This document shows, in pieces, positions 26,984-36,307 of a DNA stretch of 64,000 nt. The notes below the pieces were generated by a model. The model was not told where the DNA came from. It saw only the letters and a list, made by a program, of their open reading frames with translations, and searched no databases. This DNA is from JAPLMW01 sp964619675 (GTDB lineage Bacteria > Planctomycetota > Phycisphaerae > Sedimentisphaerales > UBA12454), in the NCBI GenBank assembly GCA_964619675.1, contig CAZUEO010000009.1, forward strand, positions 5,633 to 69,632, written 5' to 3'. Position 1 is the stretch's first letter, and every line of letters starts with the position of its first letter. The position numbers were made by a program, and so were the translations under genes.

Positions 26984-27753
26984 TGTTTTTCCAGAACTAC
27001 CGTTTCAAACATTCCAAGCCATTTGTTAAAGGGACGAAGACAAACTTCCAGAAGTTTCACAAAGCCGTACATAAACGCAGGGACCAATTGCCTGTAACTC
27101 AGTCCTCCGCTCAGTATATATCGCAAAGGCGTATGAAAACTGATATTTATAATCTTTAAGTTAGGAAACTGCGATTCAAATACTTTCCTGTCTCTCTCGA
27201 ATATTATCCAAGCCAGCGCTCCGTTTGCGTCGGATAGCGGCCCGGCTTTATCCATCTCCCAGCCTGCCGAAGTGTCGAACATTTCATGATGAAAGTTTTT
27301 ATACACAAATCTGCCCCACAGTGTATTGGCAGGCTCTATCATAACGATTTTGCCGCCGCTTTTAAGACATCTTTGCGCTTCAGCCAGAAAAACTGCCGGC
27401 CTTTTAATGTGATGCAACACATCCATCATAAAAAACGCGTCAACACTGCCGCTTTCAAAAGACATCTCTTCTGCTGAAAATACCATATCCACATTGGCAA
27501 GCTTAATAATATCAGAGGTTATCACAGCCGGTATGATTTCCTTTATAAACCCGCCTCCGCTGCCCAATTCAACCAGCTTTTCAGCTTTTGGGCCGATTGC
27601 TTCTTTGAAAATTTTATAAAAATCGGCATACAGCTCTCTCAGAAAAACTTTTTTCTTTATAATTTGCGAATGCAGCACCGTTGTCTGAGGGGCATCAAGA
27701 TTTTTAACTTCTTTTACCTCAGGCTGCCTCAGATATTCCAGCAAACTCATCAC
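26980..27753 (-). CDS. Class I SAM-dependent methyltransferase
   Basis: 257 aa. Motif I KLVELGSGGGFIKEIIP is near 60-76, motif IV is DAFFMMDVLHHIKRP, and a long C-terminal helical part may bind membrane (VPAFMYGFVKLLEVCLRPFNKWLG). It sits between the two GT/methyltransferase fusions, one base after the upstream gene and overlapping the downstream one by 4, so all three are co-expressed. Confidence 0.82.
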   Translation of the reverse strand: MMSLLEYLRQPEVKEVKNLDAPQTTVLHSQIIKKKVFLRELYADFYKIFKEAIGPKAEKLVELGSGGGFIKEIIPAVITSDIIKLANVDMVFSAEEMSFESGSVDAFFMMDVLHHIKRPAVFLAEAQRCLKSGGKIVMIEPANTLWGRFVYKNFHHEMFDTSAGWEMDKAGPLSDANGALAWIIFERDRKVFESQFPNLKIINISFHTPLRYILSGGLSYRQLVPAFMYGFVKLLEVCLRPFNKWLGMFETVVLEKQ

Positions 27754-27754
27754 A

Positions 27755-29158
27755 TTAACCTTTGCCCAGCCACTTTATTTTTTTGAATGCTATCCAGCTC
27801 ATCTTCAGCAAAAGCCAGCCGTGCTGGAATCTGCTGATATTTGTAGTTCCATAAGTTCTTGCCTTATAATTTACCGGAATTTCAACGACTTTGAGATTTT
27901 GTTTTACCGCACCGAAAATCAGGTCGAAATCCCCGAAGGGGTCAAACTCACCGAAATAGGCACGGTTGGCGGCGATAAGCTCGTAATTCTTTTTGCTTAT
28001 CATTTTAGTCCCGCACAGCGTGTCCTTGAATCTCTGGCCCAGAATCCAGGTAAATACGGCGCTGAAAAATTTATTTCCAAGCAGATTCAGGAATCTCATT
28101 GCCTCTTTTTCCATAGGATAAACCAATCTTGTACCGTTGATATACTCGCCTTTGCCCTGGCACAATGCCCTGAAAAATTTCGGTAAATCTTCAGGCGGCG
28201 CCGTCAAATCGGCATCCTGTATCACCAACACATCGCCGCCGGCCGCTGCAAAACCTTTTCTAACCGCATCGGCTTTGCCTTTTGCCTGACCCTGATGAAT
28301 TAATTTGATATTCCTTTTGGGATGAAGCTTTATCTGCCTTTTTATTTCTTCCACAGTGCCATCGGTGCTATTGCCGTCAACAAAAACAATTTCCGTCTGG
28401 CGCCCCATCTGAGGTATTCGTTTGATAGCGTCCTCGATATTGCCTCTTTCATTTCTGCACGGCACTATTACAGATACAGAAAGCTCATCTTCAGCTATGC
28501 CGGCAGCGGCAGCCCTTGCAATTATAAGATTTACTAGGTTCAGATGTCTTATACCAGGCAGCAGAGAAAGAAAATAATTGGAAATGGAAGTTATCGGCCA
28601 GATTCGCTTGGGAAGTAAAACATAAGAATCCTGCCTGATTACGTCAAAATCAGCGACATTCAGAAGATTAATTATATCGCTCTGAGCAAGCCAGTTCTGA
28701 TACTTGCAGGGCCTTCTCAACCTCAAAAGAGAACCCAGCCTAAGCACAGACTCCCAAAGGTAATTGTAATATGTTACTATAATCCGCGTTTCAGCAGTTG
28801 TTGCCGAACGCATATTTTCAAAAACCTTTTGAATATCTCCCCAGTGTCCCAGCGAATTGCATATAATTATGTAATCGAATTTTTCATTTGTCTTAAACTC
28901 ATGAGGGTCGGCAATCTGAAAATCAAGCTTTGGAAATCTCTTTCTCGCCAGCTCGATATTCCCTTTGTCAGGGTCTATTCCCAGCCCGTACGAAGGATTA
29001 ACCCCTGCCAGCAAATCGCCGGTTTCGCAGCCGATATGCAAAATCCTGCTGCCGGGCCTTACTATAAATTTATGAATCTTTTCTATCCATCCGTAATAAT
29101 AGAAATTTCTCTTCCTCCATTTCAAAATACCGTTTATGTCGATTTTGTCTTCACTCAT
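27755..29158 (-). CDS. Methyltransferase-GT2 glycosyltransferase fusion
   Basis: 467 aa. The N-terminal half (about 20-200) is a class I SAM methyltransferase (SRILHIGCETGDLLAGV, LGIDPDK). The C-terminal half (about 225-450) is a GT2 domain with VSVIVPCRNERGNIEDAI, FVDGNSTDGT and the DxD in QDADLTAPPEDL. The domain order is the reverse of that in the 25451-26983 gene. It is the first glycan gene after rseP, with 19 bases between them. Confidence 0.85.
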   Translation of the reverse strand: MSEDKIDINGILKWRKRNFYYYGWIEKIHKFIVRPGSRILHIGCETGDLLAGVNPSYGLGIDPDKGNIELARKRFPKLDFQIADPHEFKTNEKFDYIIICNSLGHWGDIQKVFENMRSATTAETRIIVTYYNYLWESVLRLGSLLRLRRPCKYQNWLAQSDIINLLNVADFDVIRQDSYVLLPKRIWPITSISNYFLSLLPGIRHLNLVNLIIARAAAAGIAEDELSVSVIVPCRNERGNIEDAIKRIPQMGRQTEIVFVDGNSTDGTVEEIKRQIKLHPKRNIKLIHQGQAKGKADAVRKGFAAAGGDVLVIQDADLTAPPEDLPKFFRALCQGKGEYINGTRLVYPMEKEAMRFLNLLGNKFFSAVFTWILGQRFKDTLCGTKMISKKNYELIAANRAYFGEFDPFGDFDLIFGAVKQNLKVVEIPVNYKARTYGTTNISRFQHGWLLLKMSWIAFKKIKWLGKG

Positions 29159-29177
29159 CTGGCATTATCCTTTTCAG

Positions 29178-31307
29178 TTACCTGTTGAAGAAAACTCTTA
29201 CAATATCATTAAATGTAATTATTACAAACAAAGCTCCTATTATGGCAAGCCCGACGTAGGTAAGCCCCTCCTGCACCTTCGCATGCACCGGCGAGCCTTT
29301 GATTTTTTCAATTATCAGCATTACAACAAGTCCTCCATCGAGTATCGGCAGCGGCAGAAAATTCATAACTGCAAGGCAGGCGCTTATCAGGCCCATAAAA
29401 TAAAAATACACCATAAATTCACGCTCTGCGATAATCCTCGAACTGGCTGCTATCATACCAACAGGCCCCATAAGACCCTTGGGGCTTATAGTGCCGAGAA
29501 TAAGGCCCTTAAGCGTGATATACGTCTGCACTATAAAGACCACTGTCTTTCGGCAGCCGAGTCTTACCGCGTCAAACGGCCCCGCCGCCTTATACAGCTT
29601 CTCCAACGGTTTAAATGGAACGTTATCAGCCAGATATGACGATAGCCCGACAGCTTCATCTTTGGGCACTTTAAATACAACCTGACCAGTCTCATCAGCC
29701 TCTGCCATACGACATTTCAGTTTTATCTGACTGCCCTTCGATGCTCTCATTACCCGGATAACATCATAAAAGTCCGAAATTTTTTCATTATTAATACTGA
29801 TTATCTCTGCCCCTGTCGGAATTGCCGGCGGCTCATAGCCGTCGACTTTTATAGTCTTGGCAACAACACTATGTTCAATATCGAGTTCAGGCAGTATCCC
29901 AATGACGAATCTATCGCCGTCCTTGACAGGCTTGACTTCTCCAGACACCCCGGCCCCGTCCCGCAGGACCGTTATCGGCATATACTTATCACCGTATTCA
30001 CCTGTTAACGTACGAAGCTCAAGAAATGTCGGGTTATTTATCTCGGCGACTTTTACGATTATATCGCCGGCCAGCAGCTCAAATTCCGGTTTGACTTCCA
30101 ACTTTATAATGCCGAAACGGCCAAAAAGTATCTTCAACCTGTCCGTGAATGCAACCTTTTTTTCCGCAATAGCGGCTATCTTTAACCTCGGCACCATTGA
30201 ATAGATGCGTCCCAGATCACTGTCCGTCCGGACTTCAAAGTTTTCTGCAAGCGAAAGTGCCAGTTTAAAGCGCATCTGAACCGGCTCGGCCTGTCCCTGC
30301 CTTTGAACCTCAACAGGAATCTCTTTTTTGAGGGCGTCTTTAACAATTTCTGCAAATTGCCAGTACTGTTCAACTTTTTTGCCGTCTGCCGCTACAATTT
30401 TATCGCCGGGCTTTAAACCCATACTCTCGAATAAAACGTTAGGCTCTGAAACCTTTGCTATTTCAAGCGTAGCCGGCTTATAAATGCCAAATTCCCGAAT
30501 CCCCCTGTCTGAAGCCTCAGGTTTTATTTCCACATTCTCTACCGTACCGTCTCTGCGTTCGATCTTTAACCCGATGATTTTATTTCTGCCCGCAAGCGCC
30601 GCCGTCATTGCGACATCTGCGAAATCAACATTTGTTTTACCGTTAACGGCTATTATTTTGTCTCCCGCCTTCAGGCCCGCCTTGTCAGCAGGCATACCCG
30701 GCACAACACCGCCGACAATTGCCGGCGGCATCTTGATGCCTATCGTAAAAACCGCAATGAAAAGTGCTATCGCCACGATGACGTTGAAGGTTACGCCTGC
30801 AACCCCAACCACTATTCTTTTCCAGACAGGCTTGTTTAAAAATGAGCGAGGGTTATCGCTCGGCTTGTCTGCACCGACATCCTCCTGCCCGAGAAGTTTT
30901 ACGAAACCGCCTATCGGGAAAATCCTAAACTGATATTCCGTTTCGCCTGCTTTGCAGCGGGCGGGGATTTTGAAACATAAAAGGCCTCGATTATCAGGGT
31001 CATTGTCTTTGACAAGAATGGTCGGCAGGATTCGCACCTGTAAAAAATTCTCCAATTTTTTAACGCCCACAACAACCGGCCCGAACCCTATCGCAAAAGC
31101 CTCGACATTTATATCGCACAGCTTTCCAGCGATAAAATGCCCAAGCTCATGCAGAAATATCACAACACCAAGCCCTACAAGAGCAGATATTACATTTACA
31201 GCTCTTTCTGCATCTGACCAGACCCAGCGGACAAACAGTCCCGTCAATATCACAAGGATTGCGGCGTTTATAAAGTTTCGTTCTATTACGTTTTTCTTTT
31301 CAGACAT
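29178..31307 (-). CDS. rseP: RIP metalloprotease RseP-like (site-2 protease)
   Basis: Membrane zinc protease that cuts transmembrane anti-sigma factors and signal peptides. The zinc motif HELGH is at 53-57 in the first core helix, and the C-terminal MNFLPLPILDGG carries the third ligand. Between them are two to three PDZ-like segments (PGMPADKAGLKAGDKI, PNVLFESMGLKPGDKI and a more diverged one near 480-520), making 709 aa against about 450 for E. coli RseP. It overlaps dxr by 22 bases, a common bacterial pairing, and leads into the glycan operon. Confidence 0.93.
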   Translation of the reverse strand: MSEKKNVIERNFINAAILVILTGLFVRWVWSDAERAVNVISALVGLGVVIFLHELGHFIAGKLCDINVEAFAIGFGPVVVGVKKLENFLQVRILPTILVKDNDPDNRGLLCFKIPARCKAGETEYQFRIFPIGGFVKLLGQEDVGADKPSDNPRSFLNKPVWKRIVVGVAGVTFNVIVAIALFIAVFTIGIKMPPAIVGGVVPGMPADKAGLKAGDKIIAVNGKTNVDFADVAMTAALAGRNKIIGLKIERRDGTVENVEIKPEASDRGIREFGIYKPATLEIAKVSEPNVLFESMGLKPGDKIVAADGKKVEQYWQFAEIVKDALKKEIPVEVQRQGQAEPVQMRFKLALSLAENFEVRTDSDLGRIYSMVPRLKIAAIAEKKVAFTDRLKILFGRFGIIKLEVKPEFELLAGDIIVKVAEINNPTFLELRTLTGEYGDKYMPITVLRDGAGVSGEVKPVKDGDRFVIGILPELDIEHSVVAKTIKVDGYEPPAIPTGAEIISINNEKISDFYDVIRVMRASKGSQIKLKCRMAEADETGQVVFKVPKDEAVGLSSYLADNVPFKPLEKLYKAAGPFDAVRLGCRKTVVFIVQTYITLKGLILGTISPKGLMGPVGMIAASSRIIAEREFMVYFYFMGLISACLAVMNFLPLPILDGGLVVMLIIEKIKGSPVHAKVQEGLTYVGLAIIGALFVIITFNDIVRVFFNR

Positions 31308-32446
31308 TCCCTGACCTCATTTCTTGCCCAGTTATCGGCTGAAAGCAAATCCTTCAGCGTCGCATTTTTCTTTACTTTGTGCTTATTGAGACAATATTCA
31401 ATAAGTTCGACAATATTAACAAATTTTATGTTTCCTTCCAGAAATTCTTTGACAGCCGCTTCATTGGCAGCATTAAAGACTGCCGCTGCCGTCCCGCCTG
31501 CACGTGCGGCCTCGTAACCGAGCTTCAGCGCCCTGAACACTTCCATATCCGGCTTTTCAAACGTCAGTTTCCCTGTTTGCTCCAGTTTTAGGTGCCCTGC
31601 TATTCCCTTTACCCTTTTCGGATATGTCAGAGCATATTGTATCGGCAGACACATATCCGGCGCAGACATCTGAGCAATTATTGAACCATCGACAAACTCG
31701 ACCATCGAATGCACGATTGACTCGGGGTGTACAAGGACCTCGATTTTTTCCACCGGCACATCAAACAGCCATCTCGCCTCGATTACCTCCAGTGCCTTGT
31801 TCATCATCGTTGCCGAGTCGATGGTAACTTTTTTGCCCATATTCCAGGTCGGATGCGCCAGTGCCTGCTCAACCGTTACATCTTTAATCTGCTCGGCGCT
31901 AAAGCCCCGCAGCGGCCCCCCGCTTGCCGTCAGGATGATTCTGTTTACTTCTCCTGCCTCTCCCGACCGCATAGCCTGAAAAATTGCCGAATGTTCGCTG
32001 TCAACCGGCAGCAGCCTGGCGTTATTTTCACGCGCAATTTTTGTCAAAAGTTCGCCTGCGACAACCAGCGGCTCTTTATTGGCGATGGCAATAGTTTTGC
32101 CTGCCTGTGCAGCCGACAAAACGGCCTCGAGCCCCGCTGCACCCACAATCGCCGCTATCACTATATCAACATCTCTATCTGATGCCGCAGCGCAGAGCCC
32201 CTTCTCGCCCGTGAGAATCTCAGTATTGACGCCCTGCAGCAAAGCCTTCAATTCGTCAAGTTTCCCGGTATTGGCAACTACTGCCATTTTCGGCCCAAAT
32301 TTCCTGACCTGCTCGGCAAGCAGCTTAACGTTACTACCCGCAGTAAGTGCGACAGCTTCGTAATCGCTGCCGAGCGATTCTATAACTCGCAGGGCATTTG
32401 TGCCGATTGAGCCTGTCGAACCAAGTATTGCTATTCTCTTGGCCAT
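31286..32446 (-). CDS. dxr: 1-deoxy-D-xylulose 5-phosphate reductoisomerase
   Basis: NADPH-dependent enzyme making 2-C-methyl-erythritol 4-phosphate, the committed MEP step. The 386-aa protein has the nucleotide-binding LGSTGSIGTNALRV at its start, the catalytic SEHSAIFQ near 148-155 and SGGP near 176-179, and normal length. It directly abuts the AraC-type regulator gene upstream and overlaps rseP downstream. cdsA and uppS, frequent neighbours in other phyla, are absent. Confidence 0.96.
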   Translation of the reverse strand: MAKRIAILGSTGSIGTNALRVIESLGSDYEAVALTAGSNVKLLAEQVRKFGPKMAVVANTGKLDELKALLQGVNTEILTGEKGLCAAASDRDVDIVIAAIVGAAGLEAVLSAAQAGKTIAIANKEPLVVAGELLTKIARENNARLLPVDSEHSAIFQAMRSGEAGEVNRIILTASGGPLRGFSAEQIKDVTVEQALAHPTWNMGKKVTIDSATMMNKALEVIEARWLFDVPVEKIEVLVHPESIVHSMVEFVDGSIIAQMSAPDMCLPIQYALTYPKRVKGIAGHLKLEQTGKLTFEKPDMEVFRALKLGYEAARAGGTAAAVFNAANEAAVKEFLEGNIKFVNIVELIEYCLNKHKVKKNATLKDLLSADNWARNEVRECLKRKT

Positions 32447-33709
32447 TTATTTCCTTCTGTTCATTTCCCGAAACTGCCTGGGCGTAACTCCGACAAGTTC
32501 CTTGAACGTCTGCGTAAAATAACTCTGATTATTATAGCCCGTTTCGAAACATATTTCAGTACAGTTTTTATTTGTGGATATTAAAAGTTCTTTTGCAAAT
32601 TCAATGCGGGCATTTGTCAGGTAATCTACAATAGTAGCCCCTGCCTGCTCCCTGAAGACATGGCTTAATCTCGAAACGCTCAAATGAGCTGCTTTCGCGA
32701 TATCCTTAAGGGTCATCTGCTCGCAGAAATGTGCCTTGATATATTCGATTGCAGGCCTGATTTGTAAAACTCTTTTACTGTCCTGCGCCGAATAAACCAG
32801 CTCGATAAAATCGTCGAGTGCGCTGCCTATCCAGACGCACAAATCCTGCTGATTGTCGATTTGCATTGCTTTATTCATATATTCGAGATTTTTTTTGAGC
32901 AGGAAATTCGCATCGACCCCGCCTTCTACGGCGCTTCTGCTCAGAACGCTCAGAAGCTCGAGCATTCTTGCCCTCAGAACTGCCAAATCGCCGGGGTCTT
33001 TCAGCATAATACTTGCCAGAATCATATTAAGAATTTGCCTTGCCCCGATTCGGTCGCCGATTCTGACCTTGCTCATAAGCTGTTTTTCAGCCTCTATCGG
33101 GTACTGGCCCGCACCGCTTTCTTCCTTATGCTCGCGGATAAACTCGCCGATTTCAGACTGCTGCTGACTCCTCTGCTTTCGCCACTGAATAACATAAGGG
33201 TCCAGGCCTGTCGTCTCATACAGCAGCACCAACATAAATTCAGCAGCCTGATGAATCTTCCTTGCCGCGATAACCGGCAATTTCCTTATCGCCCGAACTA
33301 TCTTCTCCTCGTCTATATGTGTCGGCCCCAGCCGTTTACTAATATCTTCAATCAGCACCGTATCCGGCGCATCCTGCAGGCACTTGCCGAAAAATATTCC
33401 GCCTAAAGGTTTATCCTTATCCATTGCAGGCACACAAGCCAGTGCAATTCCCGCATGGCAGATAGTAATATATGGCTGGCCGGTGCTGAAAGCTGCTCTG
33501 ACGCTTCTCAACCTTTCCTGCCGGCAGCGTTTCCGGCCGACAGGGCTGTTTTGAACGATTCTGCAAAATTCCGGCCGGCAGTTTTTACCGCAAAAGCGCA
33601 CAATCTCTTTGCCGCGTGCATCCGTAACTTCGATAGCCATACCGAACTTATTGCGGAAAACGGCCTCTGCTTTCGCAAAATCTTTTTCTGTAAATAGTGT
33701 TCTTTTCAT
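32447..33709 (-). CDS. PocR-AraC family transcriptional regulator
   Basis: 420 aa. The N-terminal PocR sensory domain (about 5-165) is rich in cysteine (CGKNCRPEFC, GRKRCRQ, CHAG), as in regulators of propanediol/cobalamin genes and related C1/C2 metabolism. The C-terminal AraC DNA-binding domain (about 315-418) has two helix-turn-helix units (LKDIAKAAHLSVSRLSHVFRE and CTEICFETGYNNQSYFTQTF). Its stop is immediately followed by the dxr start, so it may be co-transcribed with dxr-rseP or have its own role. The ligand is unknown. Confidence 0.88.
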   Translation of the reverse strand: MKRTLFTEKDFAKAEAVFRNKFGMAIEVTDARGKEIVRFCGKNCRPEFCRIVQNSPVGRKRCRQERLRSVRAAFSTGQPYITICHAGIALACVPAMDKDKPLGGIFFGKCLQDAPDTVLIEDISKRLGPTHIDEEKIVRAIRKLPVIAARKIHQAAEFMLVLLYETTGLDPYVIQWRKQRSQQQSEIGEFIREHKEESGAGQYPIEAEKQLMSKVRIGDRIGARQILNMILASIMLKDPGDLAVLRARMLELLSVLSRSAVEGGVDANFLLKKNLEYMNKAMQIDNQQDLCVWIGSALDDFIELVYSAQDSKRVLQIRPAIEYIKAHFCEQMTLKDIAKAAHLSVSRLSHVFREQAGATIVDYLTNARIEFAKELLISTNKNCTEICFETGYNNQSYFTQTFKELVGVTPRQFREMNRRK

Positions 33710-33745
33710 CTGTTAATAAAAAACGGCTATAACTCTTGTCGGCCA

Positions 33746-33788
33746 ATTATACGCTAAAAAAATAAATTTTAGCACTATTTTGCTAAAA
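33746..33788 (-). promoter_or_regulatory. Promoter region of the PocR-AraC gene with a perfect inverted repeat
   Basis: Minus-strand TATAAT is at 33751-33746. A perfect 8-bp inverted repeat, TTTTAGCA-N6-TGCTAAAA, occupies 33767-33788, where the -35 box should be. That placement fits an operator or activator site; as a terminator it would lack a useful T tract on one strand only. Confidence 0.45.
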
Positions 33789-33944
33789 ATTCCGTAAGTA
33801 TTTGATTTTAAAAGTCTTATATAAGTAAAATTTTCACTTTTTAGAGTTTTCTTATACTTGTAAAAGGCTGAATTTTTGCATATAACTACTTTTATTAAAT
33901 TGGGTTACTACAGATTGTAGGATGGGCTTTGCCCATACGGCTTT

Positions 33945-33981
33945 CTGATAACCGATAACTGTAAACTGATAACTGATAATT
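33945..33981 (+). repeat. GATAAC-type short repeat cluster abutting a start codon
   Basis: Repeated units of (A)CTGATAAC(C/T) run up to the ATG at 33982. Similar clusters occur at 38166-38217 and, inverted, at 40632-40664. Just before it, a GGGC-TTT-GCCC hairpin lies at about 33923-33935. Confidence 0.65.
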
Positions 33982-35079
33982 ATGAAACCACTTTATATCA
34001 GCGCCACCGGCCAGGACAGCGGCAAGACCAGCGTAATATGCGGCCTGATTCAGTATTTACGCCAGCATGGCCATAACCCCGGTTATTTCAAGCCTGTCGG
34101 CCAGCGTTACGTCCAGTACGAAGGCCACAACATTGACGAGGATGCCGTCCTTGCTCACCAGGCCTTTGGATTTGATGACCGCCCTTCTGATATGAGCCCC
34201 ATAGCGGTCGCGGAAGGTTTTACAACCCAGTTTATTTTAAAGCCCGATGTTTCAGCCCTCGAAAAACGGATAATGGAAAGTTTTCAAAAGCTCAGGGAAA
34301 AACATTCGATGCTCATCGTGGAAGGCACAGGCCACGCAGGCGTTGGAAGCTGTTTTGGCCTGTCGAACGCCCGCGTCGCGCAAATGCTCGGTGCAAATGT
34401 CGTCATAGTCTCATCAGGCGGCATTGGCAGGCCGATTGATGAAATCTCAATGTCGCTCGCCTTGTTTAAGGAATACAAGATTAACGTCATTGGCGTAATC
34501 CTGAACAAAATTTATCCGCACAAATACGAAAAAATCCGTGCTATTGCCCCCAAAGGGCTGCAGCTAATCGGCACAAAGCTGGTTGGCAATATTCTTTACG
34601 ACTCATCGCTGTCGTTTTTCACTGTCGGCCAGGTAGCCGAGGAGTTTAACTACGATGTGCTGTGCGGCAGGCAATCGCTTTCCAACAAAATCGGCCATAC
34701 CGTCATTGCCGCGATGGAGCCGCAGAATGCATTGCATTATATCGAAAAAAACACCCTTATAATCACGCCTGGCGACCGCATTGACAACATATTGCTTACT
34801 TTGGCCTTGTCCGACTCGGCCGATTTTCATGATAAGATATGCAGCGGCGGCCTTATACTCACTGGCGGCTTAAAGCCCGATTCAACAATTCTGTCGCTTC
34901 TTTTAAAGAGCAGTATTCCGGTCCTTCTTACGGATGAGGATACTTTTACTGTTACAGCCAAGATGAAGGATTTGCATTTTAAGATTCGTTCTGACGATGT
35001 CGATAAAATCGCCCGCACTCACGAGCTTTTGCGCGACAACGTCGATGTCGATGTTATTCTTCAGAACTTATCTGCCTAA
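33982..35079 (+). CDS. DRTGG-domain P-loop ATPase (Pta N-domain/BioD-like)
   Basis: 365 aa. The N-terminal P-loop domain resembles dethiobiotin synthetase and the N-terminus of long phosphotransacetylases (ATGQDSGKTSV, then VEGTGHAGVGS); the C-terminal DRTGG domain (about 225-330) contains TPGDRIDNILLTL. No catalytic Pta domain follows, so it is a stand-alone regulatory or ATP-binding module. No Shine-Dalgarno sequence is visible; the start codon follows a short-repeat cluster. It is isolated, with a convergent channel gene downstream. Confidence 0.82.
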   Translation: MKPLYISATGQDSGKTSVICGLIQYLRQHGHNPGYFKPVGQRYVQYEGHNIDEDAVLAHQAFGFDDRPSDMSPIAVAEGFTTQFILKPDVSALEKRIMESFQKLREKHSMLIVEGTGHAGVGSCFGLSNARVAQMLGANVVIVSSGGIGRPIDEISMSLALFKEYKINVIGVILNKIYPHKYEKIRAIAPKGLQLIGTKLVGNILYDSSLSFFTVGQVAEEFNYDVLCGRQSLSNKIGHTVIAAMEPQNALHYIEKNTLIITPGDRIDNILLTLALSDSADFHDKICSGGLILTGGLKPDSTILSLLLKSSIPVLLTDEDTFTVTAKMKDLHFKIRSDDVDKIARTHELLRDNVDVDVILQNLSA

Positions 35080-35088
35080 GTGGTTAGC

Positions 35089-35205
35089 CTGCACCCCCGC
35101 GGTGCAGGGTTATTAAACAACGGTTAGCCCTGCCAACATTTATCCGCCTGCGGTGGATGGTGGGGCTTGTTTCAAATTTCGACTTTCTATTCCCCCTTCC
35201 GGGGG
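35089..35205. terminator. Hairpin cluster between convergent genes
   Basis: CTGCACC / GGTGCAG (35089-35095 and 35101-35107) and CCCCC-TTCC-GGGGG (35192-35205) can form stable hairpins between two convergent genes. T tracts are weak, so these may be terminators or simply dispersed repeats. Confidence 0.35.
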
Positions 35206-35275
35206 GTGTCGTTTTCACTTGGGAAACTTCTTTGTGCAGACGGGGGGAATTAAAAACATTTGTTCCCCTAACTCG

Positions 35276-36307
35276 TCAGGAAACCTTGTCATCCTTATTA
35301 TCAGTATTCTCCTTTTTCTTTTCGTCTGAAAATTTTCCCGCTGGCCCGCCTGCTGTGAACATTATTGCGAACCGCGTAACTAATGCACCCAAAAGAAGAT
35401 ATCCCAAAATCGCCTGCAACGCTATGAGTATATGCCCCCATATACTCTGTGCCTTCGCATACATATCACTAAAACCCAGCGTCATCGTAATTATGGAAAA
35501 GTAAAGCGCCCGCAAAGGCACTATCCAACACGGCACTTGAACACCGTTCCTATCCACAAATAAATTATCAATAATCCCTGTCGGTGATATCAGCCCCCAA
35601 AGATAGTAGATAATCGAAAAGATAAACACCAAAGATAAGAAAACTTTTACTATTCTTTTCTCAGATAAACCATAGTCACTCATCCACCAAAAAGTCTTAA
35701 AACCCCATTTTAATTTCGAATGCTCCTTATACCAATCCTCCCAGTTCATCCGTCTTATATTATATTTCAGAAGCTGTTTTGTAGCTGGGTCAATTCTAAT
35801 ACTATCCAGTCCGACACCACTAAAATCAGTAAATCTACAATCTTTGTTATATCGATTAACTTTAAGTTCCCACAGATACGCCCCTTCCAGATGTGCAGAG
35901 AATAAATCCGCACCCTCCAAATGGGCATCGGCTAAGTCGGCACCTTCCAAGTGAGCAAACTTTAACGTAGATTTTTCAAGATGGCAACCCATAAGGCTTG
36001 CGCCTTCTAAATGCGCCCAGCCCAAATTTGCACCACGTAAATACACATCACTTTTACCTTTTCGCGAAGTATCAACAGTATCATCATCATTTAAAAAATC
36101 GACACCGCTGCAGTTTAAGTGTACATCTTTTAGGTAACACTCACCAAGAGCAGCCCCCTCTAAAAGAATATCTTCATATTCATTTTTTTCTCTCCACTCA
36201 TTCCATTCGGCCATATCTTTTTTGTCGGAGCATTTTTTAAGCAGGTCGTATTGTTCTTGGCTGAATCTTGTTGGCTGATTTTCATTTTGGTTATTTTCTT
36301 CGCTCAT
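35276..36307 (-). CDS. Pentapeptide-repeat protein fused to a two-helix ion channel
   Basis: 343 aa. Residues about 45-165 carry pentapeptide repeats (A(D/N)LxxAHLEG pattern, for example HLEGADLADAHLEGADL), a right-handed quadrilateral beta-helix. The C-terminal part has a membrane helix (about 222-245), a pore loop ALYFSIITMTLGFSDMY and a second helix (about 290-315): the Ion_trans_2 fold. The filter is TLGFSD instead of the potassium consensus TVGYGD, so selectivity is uncertain. It overlaps the small upstream gene by 4 bases (ATGA), implying a two-gene unit. Confidence 0.82.
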   Translation of the reverse strand: MSEENNQNENQPTRFSQEQYDLLKKCSDKKDMAEWNEWREKNEYEDILLEGAALGECYLKDVHLNCSGVDFLNDDDTVDTSRKGKSDVYLRGANLGWAHLEGASLMGCHLEKSTLKFAHLEGADLADAHLEGADLFSAHLEGAYLWELKVNRYNKDCRFTDFSGVGLDSIRIDPATKQLLKYNIRRMNWEDWYKEHSKLKWGFKTFWWMSDYGLSEKRIVKVFLSLVFIFSIIYYLWGLISPTGIIDNLFVDRNGVQVPCWIVPLRALYFSIITMTLGFSDMYAKAQSIWGHILIALQAILGYLLLGALVTRFAIMFTAGGPAGKFSDEKKKENTDNKDDKVS

